From positions 1-35,456 of the forward strand of contig JAFGDD010000004.1 in NCBI GenBank assembly GCA_016932315.1: 35,456 nt of DNA, given 5' to 3'. Within the stretch, counting starts at the first letter, position 1; each line of letters starts with the position of its first letter. Both the position numbers and the translations under genes were made by a program. Source of the stretch: Candidatus Woesearchaeota archaeon (GTDB taxonomy: Archaea; Nanobdellota; Nanobdellia; Woesearchaeales; SM23-78). The notes beneath the pieces are model-generated. The model did not search any database. It was given only the letters and a program-made list of their open reading frames with translations, and was not told where the DNA came from. Below, in pieces: positions 21,690 through 30,199 of the stretch.

Positions 21690-23999
21690 TTATTTTTCTT
21701 CTTCAGATGATTTGCTCTTCTTTTCCTTTTTAACCTCTTTTTTTAACCATTCATTCCATTCAAAGAATATTCTTTCAGAATCAAGCTTTCCAGTCCTGTC
21801 CTTAATCTTGTCGCAAATGTTGTGGAATTGGTCATTGCATTTGATGACAAACTGGGCTTCTAAGAGATCGAAGTTGTGCTCTTCCTCTGCTATTTTGACT
21901 ATTGCCTCTTTTATCTTGGCTCGCAAAATCACATTATCCCATACAGCGTCCCAGTTGCCAGCCCATTCCTTTACATTGCCTGCAATGGCTTTTAGTATGT
22001 CAATATCGCCGTTAAGCAACTCGTCGCTCGGCTCAAGCTCATCTGTTTTTGAATTATACTTCATCAGGTCAACAAACCCGTGCTCTTTAAGGGGGTCATC
22101 ATCCCATTCCTTTCGAACCTCTGTTATCTGGGTGACTCTTCTCCACTTGTGAAGGCCGTCAGGGCTTCTGATTGGGTTAGCAACAATGATTATGTCTGTG
22201 GCTTTAAAGCTGGTCCTGGGAACTTTTAAGTCATTAACTACTCGGTCAAACACTCCATATGGGCTGTCGCCGTGAATAGTGCCTGCAACCACATTTGCAA
22301 GTGCCCCTACTCTCATGGCTTCGTAGAGGGCAGTTGCTTCTGTGCTTCTAACTTCGCCAACGACAAGCGCAGAATCCCCAAGTCTAAGAGTGGTTCTTAT
22401 GCCTTCGTCAGCAGGCACTTCTGATGTGCCTTTTGAAAGCGCAGATGCTACTTTCATTGGCTGTATGTTATAGCCTAGGCTTCTCAAGCTGTCTGTTGGC
22501 AGCTCAAGCGTATCCTCTATTGTGATAATCCTGTACCTTCGCATTATCTCTATCATAACACTGCCGAGCAGGCTAGTTTTTCCTGCACTCCTTGTTCCGG
22601 CCACGAGCATTGTCCTGTTGCCGTCGACAAGAAAGCTGATGAGCCCTGCTGCTAGGGGGGTAAGCATTTTGTGATGGATGAATAATGGGAGCGTCCATGG
22701 CTTGTCCCTGTGCCTCCTGAAAGCATAGGCTATGCCGAATGGGTTGAGTGGCGGAGCAATCACGCCTACTCTTGCCCTGGCAATGTTAGGAATGCTTATC
22801 TCTGTGTCAAGCACAGGATTGGCTTCATCCAATGGCCTGCCGCTTATCATCCTGAGTTTTGAAGCCCAGCTTTCTGCATCGCTAATGCTAGGTATGATGT
22901 TAGTCTTGCAATCACCATAGTCTTGGTGCACTAGAAAAATTGGTGATTGACCTGCTGGACTGTTGAATGTTATGTCCTGAATTTTTGGATCTGAAAGAAG
23001 GACTTCTATGAGTCCAAAGCCGACAGTGTACCTGATGAGTATCATAGTGAGCTCGTGCAATTCATCATCTGAAAGCTTAACATTCCTATAACCAGCGAGT
23101 TCTTCTATAAGATCGTGGCCAACATTGTAGAATACCTCACGCATCCTCTCAGGATCAATAAATTCCTGGCGCGTTGGCTTGTGCTCTGCAATAATGTTCC
23201 TTGCCAGATCAAGAAGCTCGTAATGCTCTTCTTTAAGCTTGAACTCTGGCGGTGTAATGTGATAGAGGTACTGAACATTCTCGTCGAGAGCAAATATTAC
23301 TATCTCGCTGTCGCCCACATCATAATTATCAAGCTCTGTAGCGCCCTTTGGATAGGTTGCCATGAGCTTGGTAAACATGAAATCAGGCTTTATTGTGGGG
23401 GCGAATATTTTTGAATAAATTGTTCTGTCAAAAGGCTTGAGTCCTGGCAAGAATGGCTTAGCAACCGTTATCAGCCTGGTCTTGTCCAGTTCCTCGATGA
23501 GATATGTTAATAATTTTATGTATATTTTGTGAGAGGCAGCAGCATCACCTGGCTCGGTCTCGAGCAATATTTTTTCGTGGCGAAGAATCCTTGTCAGCTC
23601 GACAAAACATGTGAGCGGATCTTTTTTCAATGTGTCAAAGATTAAGTTGTGGATTTGATTGTAAATCCTGTCGATAACTTTTGGCGGTGCCTTGACTCTC
23701 ATTGACTCATAGCTGAAGAGCTCTTTCTCCTTGATGAGTTTGTTGTAAAGCAAGGCCATATCCATGAGCAGCCTGGTCTGGGCATAATCATACTCATAAT
23801 CCCTTTTCTGGATGAAAACAATCTTAGTGGTTGCCTTGTTCTCTATCAATCGCTCTACAGTGAAAGCCATAAGGCTCGGGTTGTCCTCGAGAGAAGGCAC
23901 AGTAGTAAGGTTCTCGCAGTTAACCTTGAGAATAGTGTCTTCTCCCTCCCTTGTAATCTCAAAAGGAAGACCATCCTTAACCTTTTCAAACAATGCCAA
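21690..23999 (-). CDS. Type II/IV secretion system ATPase (FlaI/TadA/CpaF-like)
   Basis: A 769-residue hexameric secretion ATPase. The first 280 or so residues form an N-terminal domain. The core has Walker A GTRSAGKTS (about 467-475), a Walker B/Asp region with ALVVGEVRSTEA, and a His-box GTIHGDSPYGVFDRV. FlaI proteins are shorter (about 500-550), so the extra N-terminal part is notable. A C-terminal charged helix ends KKSKSSEEEK. The start is TTG 23999 behind GAGGGTGA. It powers assembly with the GspF-like partner. The transcript leader, about 215-265 bases long, contains structured element 4. Confidence 0.9.
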   Translation of the reverse strand: MALFEKVKDGLPFEITREGEDTILKVNCENLTTVPSLEDNPSLMAFTVERLIENKATTKIVFIQKRDYEYDYAQTRLLMDMALLYNKLIKEKELFSYESMRVKAPPKVIDRIYNQIHNLIFDTLKKDPLTCFVELTRILRHEKILLETEPGDAAASHKIYIKLLTYLIEELDKTRLITVAKPFLPGLKPFDRTIYSKIFAPTIKPDFMFTKLMATYPKGATELDNYDVGDSEIVIFALDENVQYLYHITPPEFKLKEEHYELLDLARNIIAEHKPTRQEFIDPERMREVFYNVGHDLIEELAGYRNVKLSDDELHELTMILIRYTVGFGLIEVLLSDPKIQDITFNSPAGQSPIFLVHQDYGDCKTNIIPSISDAESWASKLRMISGRPLDEANPVLDTEISIPNIARARVGVIAPPLNPFGIAYAFRRHRDKPWTLPLFIHHKMLTPLAAGLISFLVDGNRTMLVAGTRSAGKTSLLGSVMIEIMRRYRIITIEDTLELPTDSLRSLGYNIQPMKVASALSKGTSEVPADEGIRTTLRLGDSALVVGEVRSTEATALYEAMRVGALANVVAGTIHGDSPYGVFDRVVNDLKVPRTSFKATDIIIVANPIRSPDGLHKWRRVTQITEVRKEWDDDPLKEHGFVDLMKYNSKTDELEPSDELLNGDIDILKAIAGNVKEWAGNWDAVWDNVILRAKIKEAIVKIAEEEHNFDLLEAQFVIKCNDQFHNICDKIKDRTGKLDSERIFFEWNEWLKKEVKKEKKSKSSEEEK

Positions 24000-24023
24000 G
24001 TTTCACCCTCTTTTTTAGTCGGC

Positions 24024-24233
24024 AAAAAAGTCAGCTCAGCCAACAGCAAGCGCGACGTGGTTTGACTTGTCAAACAAGTTGCACACTGGCTGACGCGGAG
24101 GGGATACAAGCAAAAATCCTTTGAGGATTTTTGATGTGATCAAAACTTTGTTTTGACACGCAAAATACAGGATTTTGCTGTGCCAAAAACTTTGTTTTTG
24201 CCACTCCCTCGGGAAATCGCGGCTGACTTTTTT
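24024..24233. ncRNA. Candidate structured RNA or palindromic element 4, ATPase leader
   Basis: A 12-bp closing stem, AAAAAAGTCAGC (24024-24035) with GCTGACTTTTTT (24222-24233), encloses at least six hairpins. They include TCAGCCA/TGGCTGA (24036-24042, 24087-24093), GTTTGAC-tt-GTCAAAC (24060-24075) and CAAAAATCCT-ttg-AGGATTTTTG (24111-24133). Others are TCAAAAC/GTTTTGA, GCAAAAT/ATTTTGC and CAAAAAC/GTTTTTG between 24139 and 24201. TATA candidates for the minus strand are upstream, so the element is probably transcribed as the 5' leader of the ATPase gene. Its T-runs on both sides also make it a candidate bidirectional terminator or attenuator. Confidence 0.6.
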
Positions 24234-24280
24234 CATAGTTTTTATAGCTTAATCTAACCAGGATTAAATACGAGAAGCAA

Positions 24281-24291
24281 GGTATATAAAT
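24281..24291 (-). promoter_or_regulatory. TATA box for the ATPase/GspF operon
   Basis: On the minus strand ATTTATATACC at 24281-24291 would start transcription near 24260. A second TATA candidate, TATAAAAA, is at about 24238-24245. Either places most of element 4 within the leader. Confidence 0.5.
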
Positions 24292-24401
24292 CTTTTGTTG
24301 ATAGTTAAAAAAATTACAAATTTATTTATTATTTATTCATAATAAAATTATTATATAATCAAAATCCAAAACTATTAAATACTCTAAATAAGTAATCAGG
24401 A

Positions 24402-24845
24402 ATGAAAAAGATGGTTGAGCCTAGTATTTTCCCTGGTCCTGGAACGCCGCCTCCTCCGCCTGCTGCAAAGAAGCAGCCTGTTGATCTGGAGATGTTTGGC
24501 AAGATTTCTAAGAATGTGAACAGCATTGCTGCAAATCTCAGAATTATAGAGGAGAGATTCTCCACTCTGAGAAATAAGAGCCAGATTGTGGAGCAGGGCA
24601 TGATTAGCCTGGAAAAGGATTTGCGAGGCGACATCAAATCTTTATCAGAGGATGTGATTGAACTTAAACACGAATTAGGCGACATCAAAGACAAGCTTAG
24701 GCTTATCAGCGCAGAACTGAATAATCTTGTGAAGAAGAATGAGTTCAAGGTGATGGAGCATTACGTTGACATGTGGCAGCCCATGAATTTTGTCACGAGG
24801 AATGAGCTTAACAGGATTATTGATATGAAGGAGAAGAAAAGCTAG
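24402..24845 (+). CDS. Coiled-coil protein, FlaC/FlaD-like C-terminal motif
   Basis: A 147-residue protein. A proline-rich start (PGTPPPPPA at about 11-19) precedes a long coiled coil (about 28-110). The C-terminal segment has the pattern WQPMNFVTRNELNRII. That end recalls archaellum accessory proteins FlaC/D/E, in which a coiled coil and a short conserved domain contact the motor. The match is from memory, not an alignment. It is divergent from the ATPase gene and upstream of a second coiled-coil gene. ATTAAATACT at about 24372-24381 suits a leaderless ATG at 24402; Met-4 is an alternative start. Confidence 0.7.
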   Translation: MKKMVEPSIFPGPGTPPPPPAAKKQPVDLEMFGKISKNVNSIAANLRIIEERFSTLRNKSQIVEQGMISLEKDLRGDIKSLSEDVIELKHELGDIKDKLRLISAELNNLVKKNEFKVMEHYVDMWQPMNFVTRNELNRIIDMKEKKS

Positions 24846-24923
24846 GCTTCTCCATAACATTTATATACCTGATTTTATAAAAAATGTTTTTGAGGCACAA
24901 AAGAACTGAAAAGAGGTGCTTTA

Positions 24924-25511
24924 TTGGCTTACAAACCAAATGATTTGCCTGTGGACCAGATACGCGCGATGAGGGCGAGAGGATTTGATAATAACCAGAT
25001 AGTACAGGCTTTGCAGAGAAACGGCTATTCTTCGACTCAGATATTTGATGCTCTTAACCAGGCAGACTTGGTGGCAGGCTCTGGAATACCTGAGCCGCCT
25101 GGCTTTGCCCCTGCACCACCTCCTCAAGGTGGCTCTGCTCCGGATGCAGCTCCTGCTGCAGACAGTGGCGCCGGCATAAGCAGCGAAGAAGTCGAGGAAC
25201 TGGTGGAGAGTGTTATTTCTGAGAAGTGGGATGAGCTTTCCAAGGACATTAACAAGATTGTGGAATGGAAGGCTGATGTTGAGACCAAGCTTATCAAGCT
25301 TGACCAGCGCCTTGAATCAATTAAGGATGATTTTGACAAGCTTCACCAGGCAATTATAGGTAAAATCGGCGAGTATGACAAGAATATCCTTGAGGTTGGC
25401 GCAGAAATCAAGGCAATGGAAAAAGTTTTCTCAAAGGTTCTGCCAGTCTTCACTGAGAACGTCAATGAATTAAGCAGGATAACCCAGAACATAAAAAAGA
25501 AGCCTGAATAA
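24924..25511 (+). CDS. UBA-like plus coiled-coil protein of the secretion locus
   Basis: A 195-residue protein. Residues about 5-45 contain two short helical repeats with the pattern RGFDNNQIVQAL then NGYSSTQIFDAL, resembling UBA/CUE-type three-helix folds. A Pro/Ala-rich linker (about 50-78) leads to a long coiled coil (about 85-185). The start is TTG 24924 after GAGGTG. A TATA-like TTTATATAC lies near 24861-24869. It is oriented like the 147-aa coiled-coil gene 78 bases before it, and both probably form a cytoplasmic scaffold for the ATPase, which is inference. Confidence 0.7.
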   Translation: MAYKPNDLPVDQIRAMRARGFDNNQIVQALQRNGYSSTQIFDALNQADLVAGSGIPEPPGFAPAPPPQGGSAPDAAPAADSGAGISSEEVEELVESVISEKWDELSKDINKIVEWKADVETKLIKLDQRLESIKDDFDKLHQAIIGKIGEYDKNILEVGAEIKAMEKVFSKVLPVFTENVNELSRITQNIKKKPE

Positions 25512-25644
25512 AAGAACGGTTTCTTGAAGATGATTTCTATTCCTGTAATTTGTTATTTTATTATTCTTATTTTTATGTTTATTATTTCATTATTCATATT
25601 TTAGGATGTGTTAGAATATATCTAGGATATATCTGTAGCTTATG

Positions 25645-25664
25645 GCTATAGCCTGGGCTATAGC
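25645..25664. terminator. Perfect palindromic hairpin between convergent genes
   Basis: GCTATAGCC-TG-GGCTATAGC forms a 9-bp perfect stem with a 2-base spacer. It overlaps the stop codon of the minus-strand membrane gene (25658) and lies after the AT-rich tail of the plus-strand coiled-coil gene. A 3' end or terminator role is likely. Confidence 0.5.
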
Positions 25665-26263
25665 TTTGTCGCTGTTTTCGTCAGAAAAAGCAGTGCAAAC
25701 GCTGCCATGATGAAAATAAAAAGCATACCCATGACCTTAGGATGCCTCAGTGTGTTAAGAAGATTAGTTGTAAAGCTGGGAGTTGCAGTGCTACTAATCC
25801 CTGTTGGTTGGTACGAACCTACACTGCCTCCTGCAGTATAATTCGCAGAGTTCATATCATTCCTTCCCTTTTCAAGCAATCCCTGACCAAAGGCATTGGC
25901 AAGCCCAAATGCGAGTATTAAGCCTACAAATATAAGTACCCAGGGATGAACATTTGGATCCTTGATTAAATCAAGCATCTCTTTCTCTCCTGCCCCAAAC
26001 ATTCTAACTAAGAACAGGGTGAAGAAGATAAAGATGGCCACTACCATAAACCATGGCACCATAAAGCTGACCATGTTAGTGGCAATCTTAGAAACCAGGA
26101 AAAGCAAGGCAATGAGTAGGGATATAATGGCGTGCAAACCCCTTTTTCCGTCGCCAAAAGGCTTTATGTATTCCATGAGCCCGAATATCACGAGAAATAC
26201 CAGCAAAATGACAAAGACGACTCCGAAATGCTCTAATAACCCTATTTCAAGGAAAGTTGCCAT
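25658..26263 (-). CDS. Small polytopic membrane protein, paralogue 3
   Basis: A 201-residue membrane protein with about five transmembrane helices, the first two in the pattern VVFVILLVFLVIFGLMEY. It shares size, helix layout and the N-terminal 'helix, I-F-G, basic loop' pattern with the two genes upstream (26315 and 26992), so the three are likely tandem paralogues. A Gly/Ser/Thr-rich loop lies at about 140-165. A ribosome site AAAGAGG precedes ATG 26263. It may be a membrane component or pilin-like platform of the adjoining secretion system; no named family is recognised. Confidence 0.7.
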   Translation of the reverse strand: MATFLEIGLLEHFGVVFVILLVFLVIFGLMEYIKPFGDGKRGLHAIISLLIALLFLVSKIATNMVSFMVPWFMVVAIFIFFTLFLVRMFGAGEKEMLDLIKDPNVHPWVLIFVGLILAFGLANAFGQGLLEKGRNDMNSANYTAGGSVGSYQPTGISSTATPSFTTNLLNTLRHPKVMGMLFIFIMAAFALLFLTKTATKL

Positions 26264-26314
26264 TCTCTTTCAAAACCTCTTTGCTAATCAATAAATTTAA
26301 AAAAAAATTTATTA

Positions 26315-26902
26315 TTATTTTTTTGGCTTCATTACCTGATTAAAGCCGTCAGTAAACCTGCGCATGCCCGTAAGCTCTTTCTGCTCCTTTTTATCCTCTT
26401 TGGTTATGAAGTATATGATGATTCCGAAGATTAAAATCATCACAATAAGCGCTTGAAGCTCAGGGTCTTGGAGGAATAACAGCCAGAGCGGCAGTCGAAA
26501 CCAGCCGACGGATGAGCCGAAAATGCCTACGACTGCGATGATTGCAATTATCACTATCCAACCTGATAAAGGCGTTCCTGCAAAGTCGATTTCATTGCCA
26601 AAAACTCCTATTATTAAGAGTAACATAAGGATGGCTACAAGTATTATTGATACTTGAGGCAAAGCAGTGTTAATAACATCCACTGGGTCAAAGTTGAATG
26701 GGTATCTGCCAACAACATGTGGGATGACCACTCCCAATCCCATTACTAAGGCGATTATAACGTTGAAATTCTTTTTTCCTTCTCCAAGTATCTTGGTTTT
26801 CTGCATGGTAGCAAACACTATTGTAAATACTAGGATGAATGGCAGCAGCACGTCTGTAACTCCCCATGCATCAAGCATGACGATAAAGTTTTCAAATATC
26901 AT
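26315..26902 (-). CDS. Small polytopic membrane protein, paralogue 2
   Basis: A 195-residue membrane protein with about five helices. The opening AWGVTDVLLPFILVFTIVFA followed by KTKILG is nearly the same as in the gene at 26992 (GVYDVILPFLLVFTIVFA, KTKIFG), which shows they are paralogues. The last helix ends IIYFITKEDKK, again matching its neighbour's FIFYITKEPGKK. A basic C-terminal tail of about 30 residues is likely cytoplasmic. A strong AAAGGAGG ribosome site precedes ATG 26902. Function is unknown; the location suggests an envelope or secretion role. Confidence 0.75.
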   Translation of the reverse strand: MIFENFIVMLDAWGVTDVLLPFILVFTIVFATMQKTKILGEGKKNFNVIIALVMGLGVVIPHVVGRYPFNFDPVDVINTALPQVSIILVAILMLLLIIGVFGNEIDFAGTPLSGWIVIIAIIAVVGIFGSSVGWFRLPLWLLFLQDPELQALIVMILIFGIIIYFITKEDKKEQKELTGMRRFTDGFNQVMKPKK

Positions 26903-26991
26903 TTTTCATCGGCCTCCTTTTGTTCGCTTATTTTTTATAATCGCCTTTTTTATTTTTAGTTTTTTAGTTTTATTTTTAGTTATTTTAATTT

Positions 26992-27561
26992 TTACTCTTC
27001 TTTTTCTCCTTCCTTTTTCTTACCTGGCTCTTTTGTAATGTAAAATATAAAGCCAACTACTATTATGATCAGCACTAGTGAAGACACTGCTACTGTGTCG
27101 AATTTTTTGAATAAGTAAAAGAAGATGAGGTCTAGCCAGCCCAGGGCGTGCAGGAATATAAGCACGATGCCTACAAATGCTATTATCATGAATGCGGTCT
27201 TCCATTTGCCTTTGAGGAAGAACTCTTCCTTGCCTGTGTGGAAGCTGCCTGCCAGCATGAGGAAGCAGATGATTAAGAGCAATAAGAGCACCATATTAGC
27301 CAGGACTTCATTAATCAAAGCCACGAGTTTGGTTGAGGCGACCACAAAAAAGGCTATGACAAAGGCTGTCATGCCATTCATATTCTTTCTGGTTATTTCC
27401 TTGCCTTCAATTTTTTCTGTGCCAAAAATCTTGGTTTTTTCAAGGATGGCAAACACAATGGTAAATACTAATAAGAAGGGCAGGATTACATCATACACTC
27501 CTAATTTGTCAAAGAAGGCAAGTGCTCCTCTAAATACAGATGGCTCTGGTGTTGTTACCAT
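26992..27561 (-). CDS. Small polytopic membrane protein, paralogue 1
   Basis: A 189-residue membrane protein with about five transmembrane helices, a basic cytoplasmic loop after helix 1-2 (EKTKIFGTEKIEGKEITRK) and a Lys/Glu-rich tail. It is the first of three tandem paralogues. It has its own promoter, CTTTAAATACC in minus orientation at about 27595-27605 inside the end of the upstream gene, and a ribosome site AAGGTGAG before ATG 27561. The three may form one membrane complex. Confidence 0.75.
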   Translation of the reverse strand: MVTTPEPSVFRGALAFFDKLGVYDVILPFLLVFTIVFAILEKTKIFGTEKIEGKEITRKNMNGMTAFVIAFFVVASTKLVALINEVLANMVLLLLLIICFLMLAGSFHTGKEEFFLKGKWKTAFMIIAFVGIVLIFLHALGWLDLIFFYLFKKFDTVAVSSLVLIIIVVGFIFYITKEPGKKKEGEKEE

Positions 27562-27598
27562 ATTATATTCTCACCTTTTTCTCTGGAAGCGTAGGTAT

Positions 27599-28780
27599 TT
27601 AAAGGTTTCGTTCTCTTGATAATCTTCTTTTTCTTAAAATAATCGCGATTATCACACCGCAGATTAACAATAGCAATGAAACAATTATTAATATTAATGC
27701 TGTGCTGGTTGGCGCAATTTCAGGAAAAGCTGTTTTCTCAACAATGCTTACAGGGAAATTATAGCTACGCACCTGGTCTGCATAAGCCAGCTTGACTGTG
27801 AGCGTGTATTCCCCTATGCCCAAGCCTGTTGTGTCAAAGAAGCTGTTAATTGTTTTTTCCTCTCCTGGATTAATGGTGAATAACGGGAATTCACTTTCGA
27901 TATTCTTAATGCTTATTAATCCTGAAGCAGGCAGTTCTGTATTCCAGTCACTGGACACCTTGAAATCTAGCTTGTTGATTTCACCTCTCACAAGCTTCTT
28001 GGGAAAGAGCTCTTTTACCTTAATCACAGGAATGCCTATTGTGAAGTTTGATTCTGTGCTCTTTTCAAATCCATCATAATATGCATTAGCAACAGCTCGA
28101 TAAGCTCCTTTTCTGAGTATTGGGCTTGACTGAGCTCGCGCATTGCCCAAGGTATTCTTTGCGATGCTTATCTCGTTTGTTGAAGTTTTATCCAAGAGCT
28201 CTCCTGCAGGGTTATACAACTCAATGCTTGCTCCTGCTCTCTGAATATCCTCGGAACCAAGGTTGTCAAAAAGCACAGCCATTGGAAGGGGGGTGCCCTC
28301 ATCTACCTCTGTTATCAGCAATGATACGTCAGCGTACTTGGCAGGATAAGGAACGCGTATAGTAATGCGGATTTGCGGAGCAACAAATGCTATAACGCCA
28401 CTTTGATCATTATTCTCAAGTAAAGGAGTCATCTTTACATGACCACTATGCGTTCCAGGGCTCAGCTCAGAAGGAAGCTGAACTATAACTTTGAAAGGAG
28501 TTTTATAATCAGCAGCTTTAACATTAATGACTGGCTCTTGTATGAATATCATATCCTGAATCTCACCTGTAGAGCTAATGCTTACCTGCATATCATTCTG
28601 CTCAGGATTGAGAATGTTCAAATCTAACTCAATAACTTGGTTAGGTTCATATAAAAGGGTTTTAGTTGCAGGGCTTGCTCCTATGCCAGCAGCAATTGCG
28701 AAGTGAAGCAAGAAAATTATTAGTGCTAAGGCTGATTGAACAATAATTTCTTTTCTTGTTTCTTTTCTTGTTTTTTTCAT
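27599..28780 (-). CDS. Anchored surface protein with NEW3/COG1470-like Ig domains
   Basis: A 393-residue protein. A signal peptide or N-terminal anchor at about residues 13-33 precedes three beta-sandwich domains, among them ASPATKTLLYEPNQVIELDLNI. The pattern matches archaeal NEW3/COG1470-like extracellular repeats, as in the proteins at 2653 and 3332. One transmembrane helix (about 358-382) is followed by a short, very basic tail (RKRRLSRERNL). It lies between the small membrane proteins and the glycoprotein at 28838, all on the minus strand. It may be an external subunit of the pilus-like system. Confidence 0.8.
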   Translation of the reverse strand: MKKTRKETRKEIIVQSALALIIFLLHFAIAAGIGASPATKTLLYEPNQVIELDLNILNPEQNDMQVSISSTGEIQDMIFIQEPVINVKAADYKTPFKVIVQLPSELSPGTHSGHVKMTPLLENNDQSGVIAFVAPQIRITIRVPYPAKYADVSLLITEVDEGTPLPMAVLFDNLGSEDIQRAGASIELYNPAGELLDKTSTNEISIAKNTLGNARAQSSPILRKGAYRAVANAYYDGFEKSTESNFTIGIPVIKVKELFPKKLVRGEINKLDFKVSSDWNTELPASGLISIKNIESEFPLFTINPGEEKTINSFFDTTGLGIGEYTLTVKLAYADQVRSYNFPVSIVEKTAFPEIAPTSTALILIIVSLLLLICGVIIAIILRKRRLSRERNL

Positions 28781-28837
28781 CTTTCAATACTCCGCTTATC
28801 TTATTAAATCACATAATTTCTCTCTAACTCAATGTCT

Positions 28838-30070
28838 TTAGCCGTTTCCTGCCTGGCTAGCAGTTATTGTCATTATACTGCTCTTTGATCCGGGCTCTTC
28901 ATCAGGCGGGACAGTAATCTTAATTTCCAAGTCTGCCTGGTCTGCATCATCCTCGTAAGTGAGGTTGCAAATATAATTCGTTGGAGTGGTTGTCAAGTCA
29001 GCAAATGCTGTCTGGGTGCAGCTGGCTGCATAAACACTGGTCTCGTTCTCTGCTGCTGCATATTGATAGTCTGTTGTTTTCTTATTAGTACTTGTGAATA
29101 AGGATGTCGCATTGATTGTCAGGTTAAGAAGCACATTACCATCATTCCTCACAACCAAGGGGTTTGGACTGTTGTCTGTTGTATCGTTGGATGTGCCAAT
29201 AGTAATATCTGCAAAGCTAGTAGAGTTCACAATCACCGTCAGCAGTATTTGACTGTCAATACTGAAATTGAATTGAGTAGCCACAGAGCATTCTTCATAA
29301 CTATCGCAAGCAATAACTGTCCAATTATACGGTGTGTCAACACACAAAGCATCTGTTACAGTGTAGTTGGTAGTTGTTATGTCTTCGCTTATAGCTGTAC
29401 ATGCGCACGTGGCTGATGGAGCGCAACTAATGTTCAAAGTGTAGGTTATGTCATCACCTTCAGCATCTGTTGATGTAGTCCAGTTAAAGTTAGGCTTCCT
29501 CTCAAAAACAGTTGCATTGTTATCAGCAGGATACCATAAAGTAGGGGTTGTTGGCGCTGTGTTGTTCATTCCGCAGCACATGCTCATATTATATTTCGAG
29601 CAGTTCCCGATATGGGCGTTCGTGTTATTAGCTCCTTCGCTATTAGACATGGTGAAAACACAAATTCCTGTTTCACAGTTGCTTGTAGTCGTGAAGCATC
29701 TAATCACTTTCCAAGTGCTGCTAAGGCAGACAGGACCAGGATAATCAGTATCACCAGTAGCATCGCCATGCGCGCTTGTGTTAGCCGATAAGTTCAGCAC
29801 AGTAACATTTCCAGGGCAGGTATCTGTTATGGTTATACTTGTATTGCTATTGTTGCAGCAGAGAGAGTAATTATAATATTTGTAGCTATTGTTTTGCAAG
29901 TGCGCATTCTGAAACCCACCAGTGTCGTTTTGCATGCCGAATAATCTTGCGCCGTTAGTACAGTTACCTTGCATCCAAAAGCACTGAAGGTCATTCTCTG
30001 CATTAACAATTAAGAGGGCAGAAAGTATTGCTGCAAATAAGACCAAAAATATGGCTCCGTACTTCCTCAT
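28838..30070 (-). CDS. Exported Asn-rich glycoprotein-like surface protein
   Basis: A 410-residue exported protein. A signal helix at residues 5-24 is followed by two repeated Cys-rich modules of about 45-50 residues, each ending in NAH...(Y)N(Y/M)S(L/M)CC. A fibronectin-like domain (about 172-270) starts TPTLWYPADN. A C-terminal Ig-like domain ends PGSKSSIMTITAS, with no membrane anchor. There are many N-x-S/T sites, so heavy N-glycosylation is likely. It resembles pilin-like or adhesin-like secreted proteins. The N-terminal RKYGAIFLVLFAAILSALL is class III-pilin-like in shape, but the upstream part lacks an obvious prepilin KG/E cut site. It lies upstream of the 27599 gene in the same direction. 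Confidence 0.8.
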   Translation of the reverse strand: MRKYGAIFLVLFAAILSALLIVNAENDLQCFWMQGNCTNGARLFGMQNDTGGFQNAHLQNNSYKYYNYSLCCNNSNTSITITDTCPGNVTVLNLSANTSAHGDATGDTDYPGPVCLSSTWKVIRCFTTTSNCETGICVFTMSNSEGANNTNAHIGNCSKYNMSMCCGMNNTAPTTPTLWYPADNNATVFERKPNFNWTTSTDAEGDDITYTLNISCAPSATCACTAISEDITTTNYTVTDALCVDTPYNWTVIACDSYEECSVATQFNFSIDSQILLTVIVNSTSFADITIGTSNDTTDNSPNPLVVRNDGNVLLNLTINATSLFTSTNKKTTDYQYAAAENETSVYAASCTQTAFADLTTTPTNYICNLTYEDDADQADLEIKITVPPDEEPGSKSSIMTITASQAGNG

Positions 30071-30199
30071 CTAACCACTCACCCTTTCATACATATTCAG
30101 CAAAAACATTATTAAATCAGAGCATATATAAAGGTTTTTGTTCGAGCAGGGTTAACTTTAAATAATGAGGAAGTTTTTCGTTTCAGAAAGGGTGGTATC

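Noticed and set aside
21643-22152. 169-codon plus-strand open frame opposite the ATPase gene
   Set aside because: It lies inside the coding region of a strongly supported ATPase, has Ser/Leu-rich composition typical of antisense shadows, and lacks a promoter or ribosome site.
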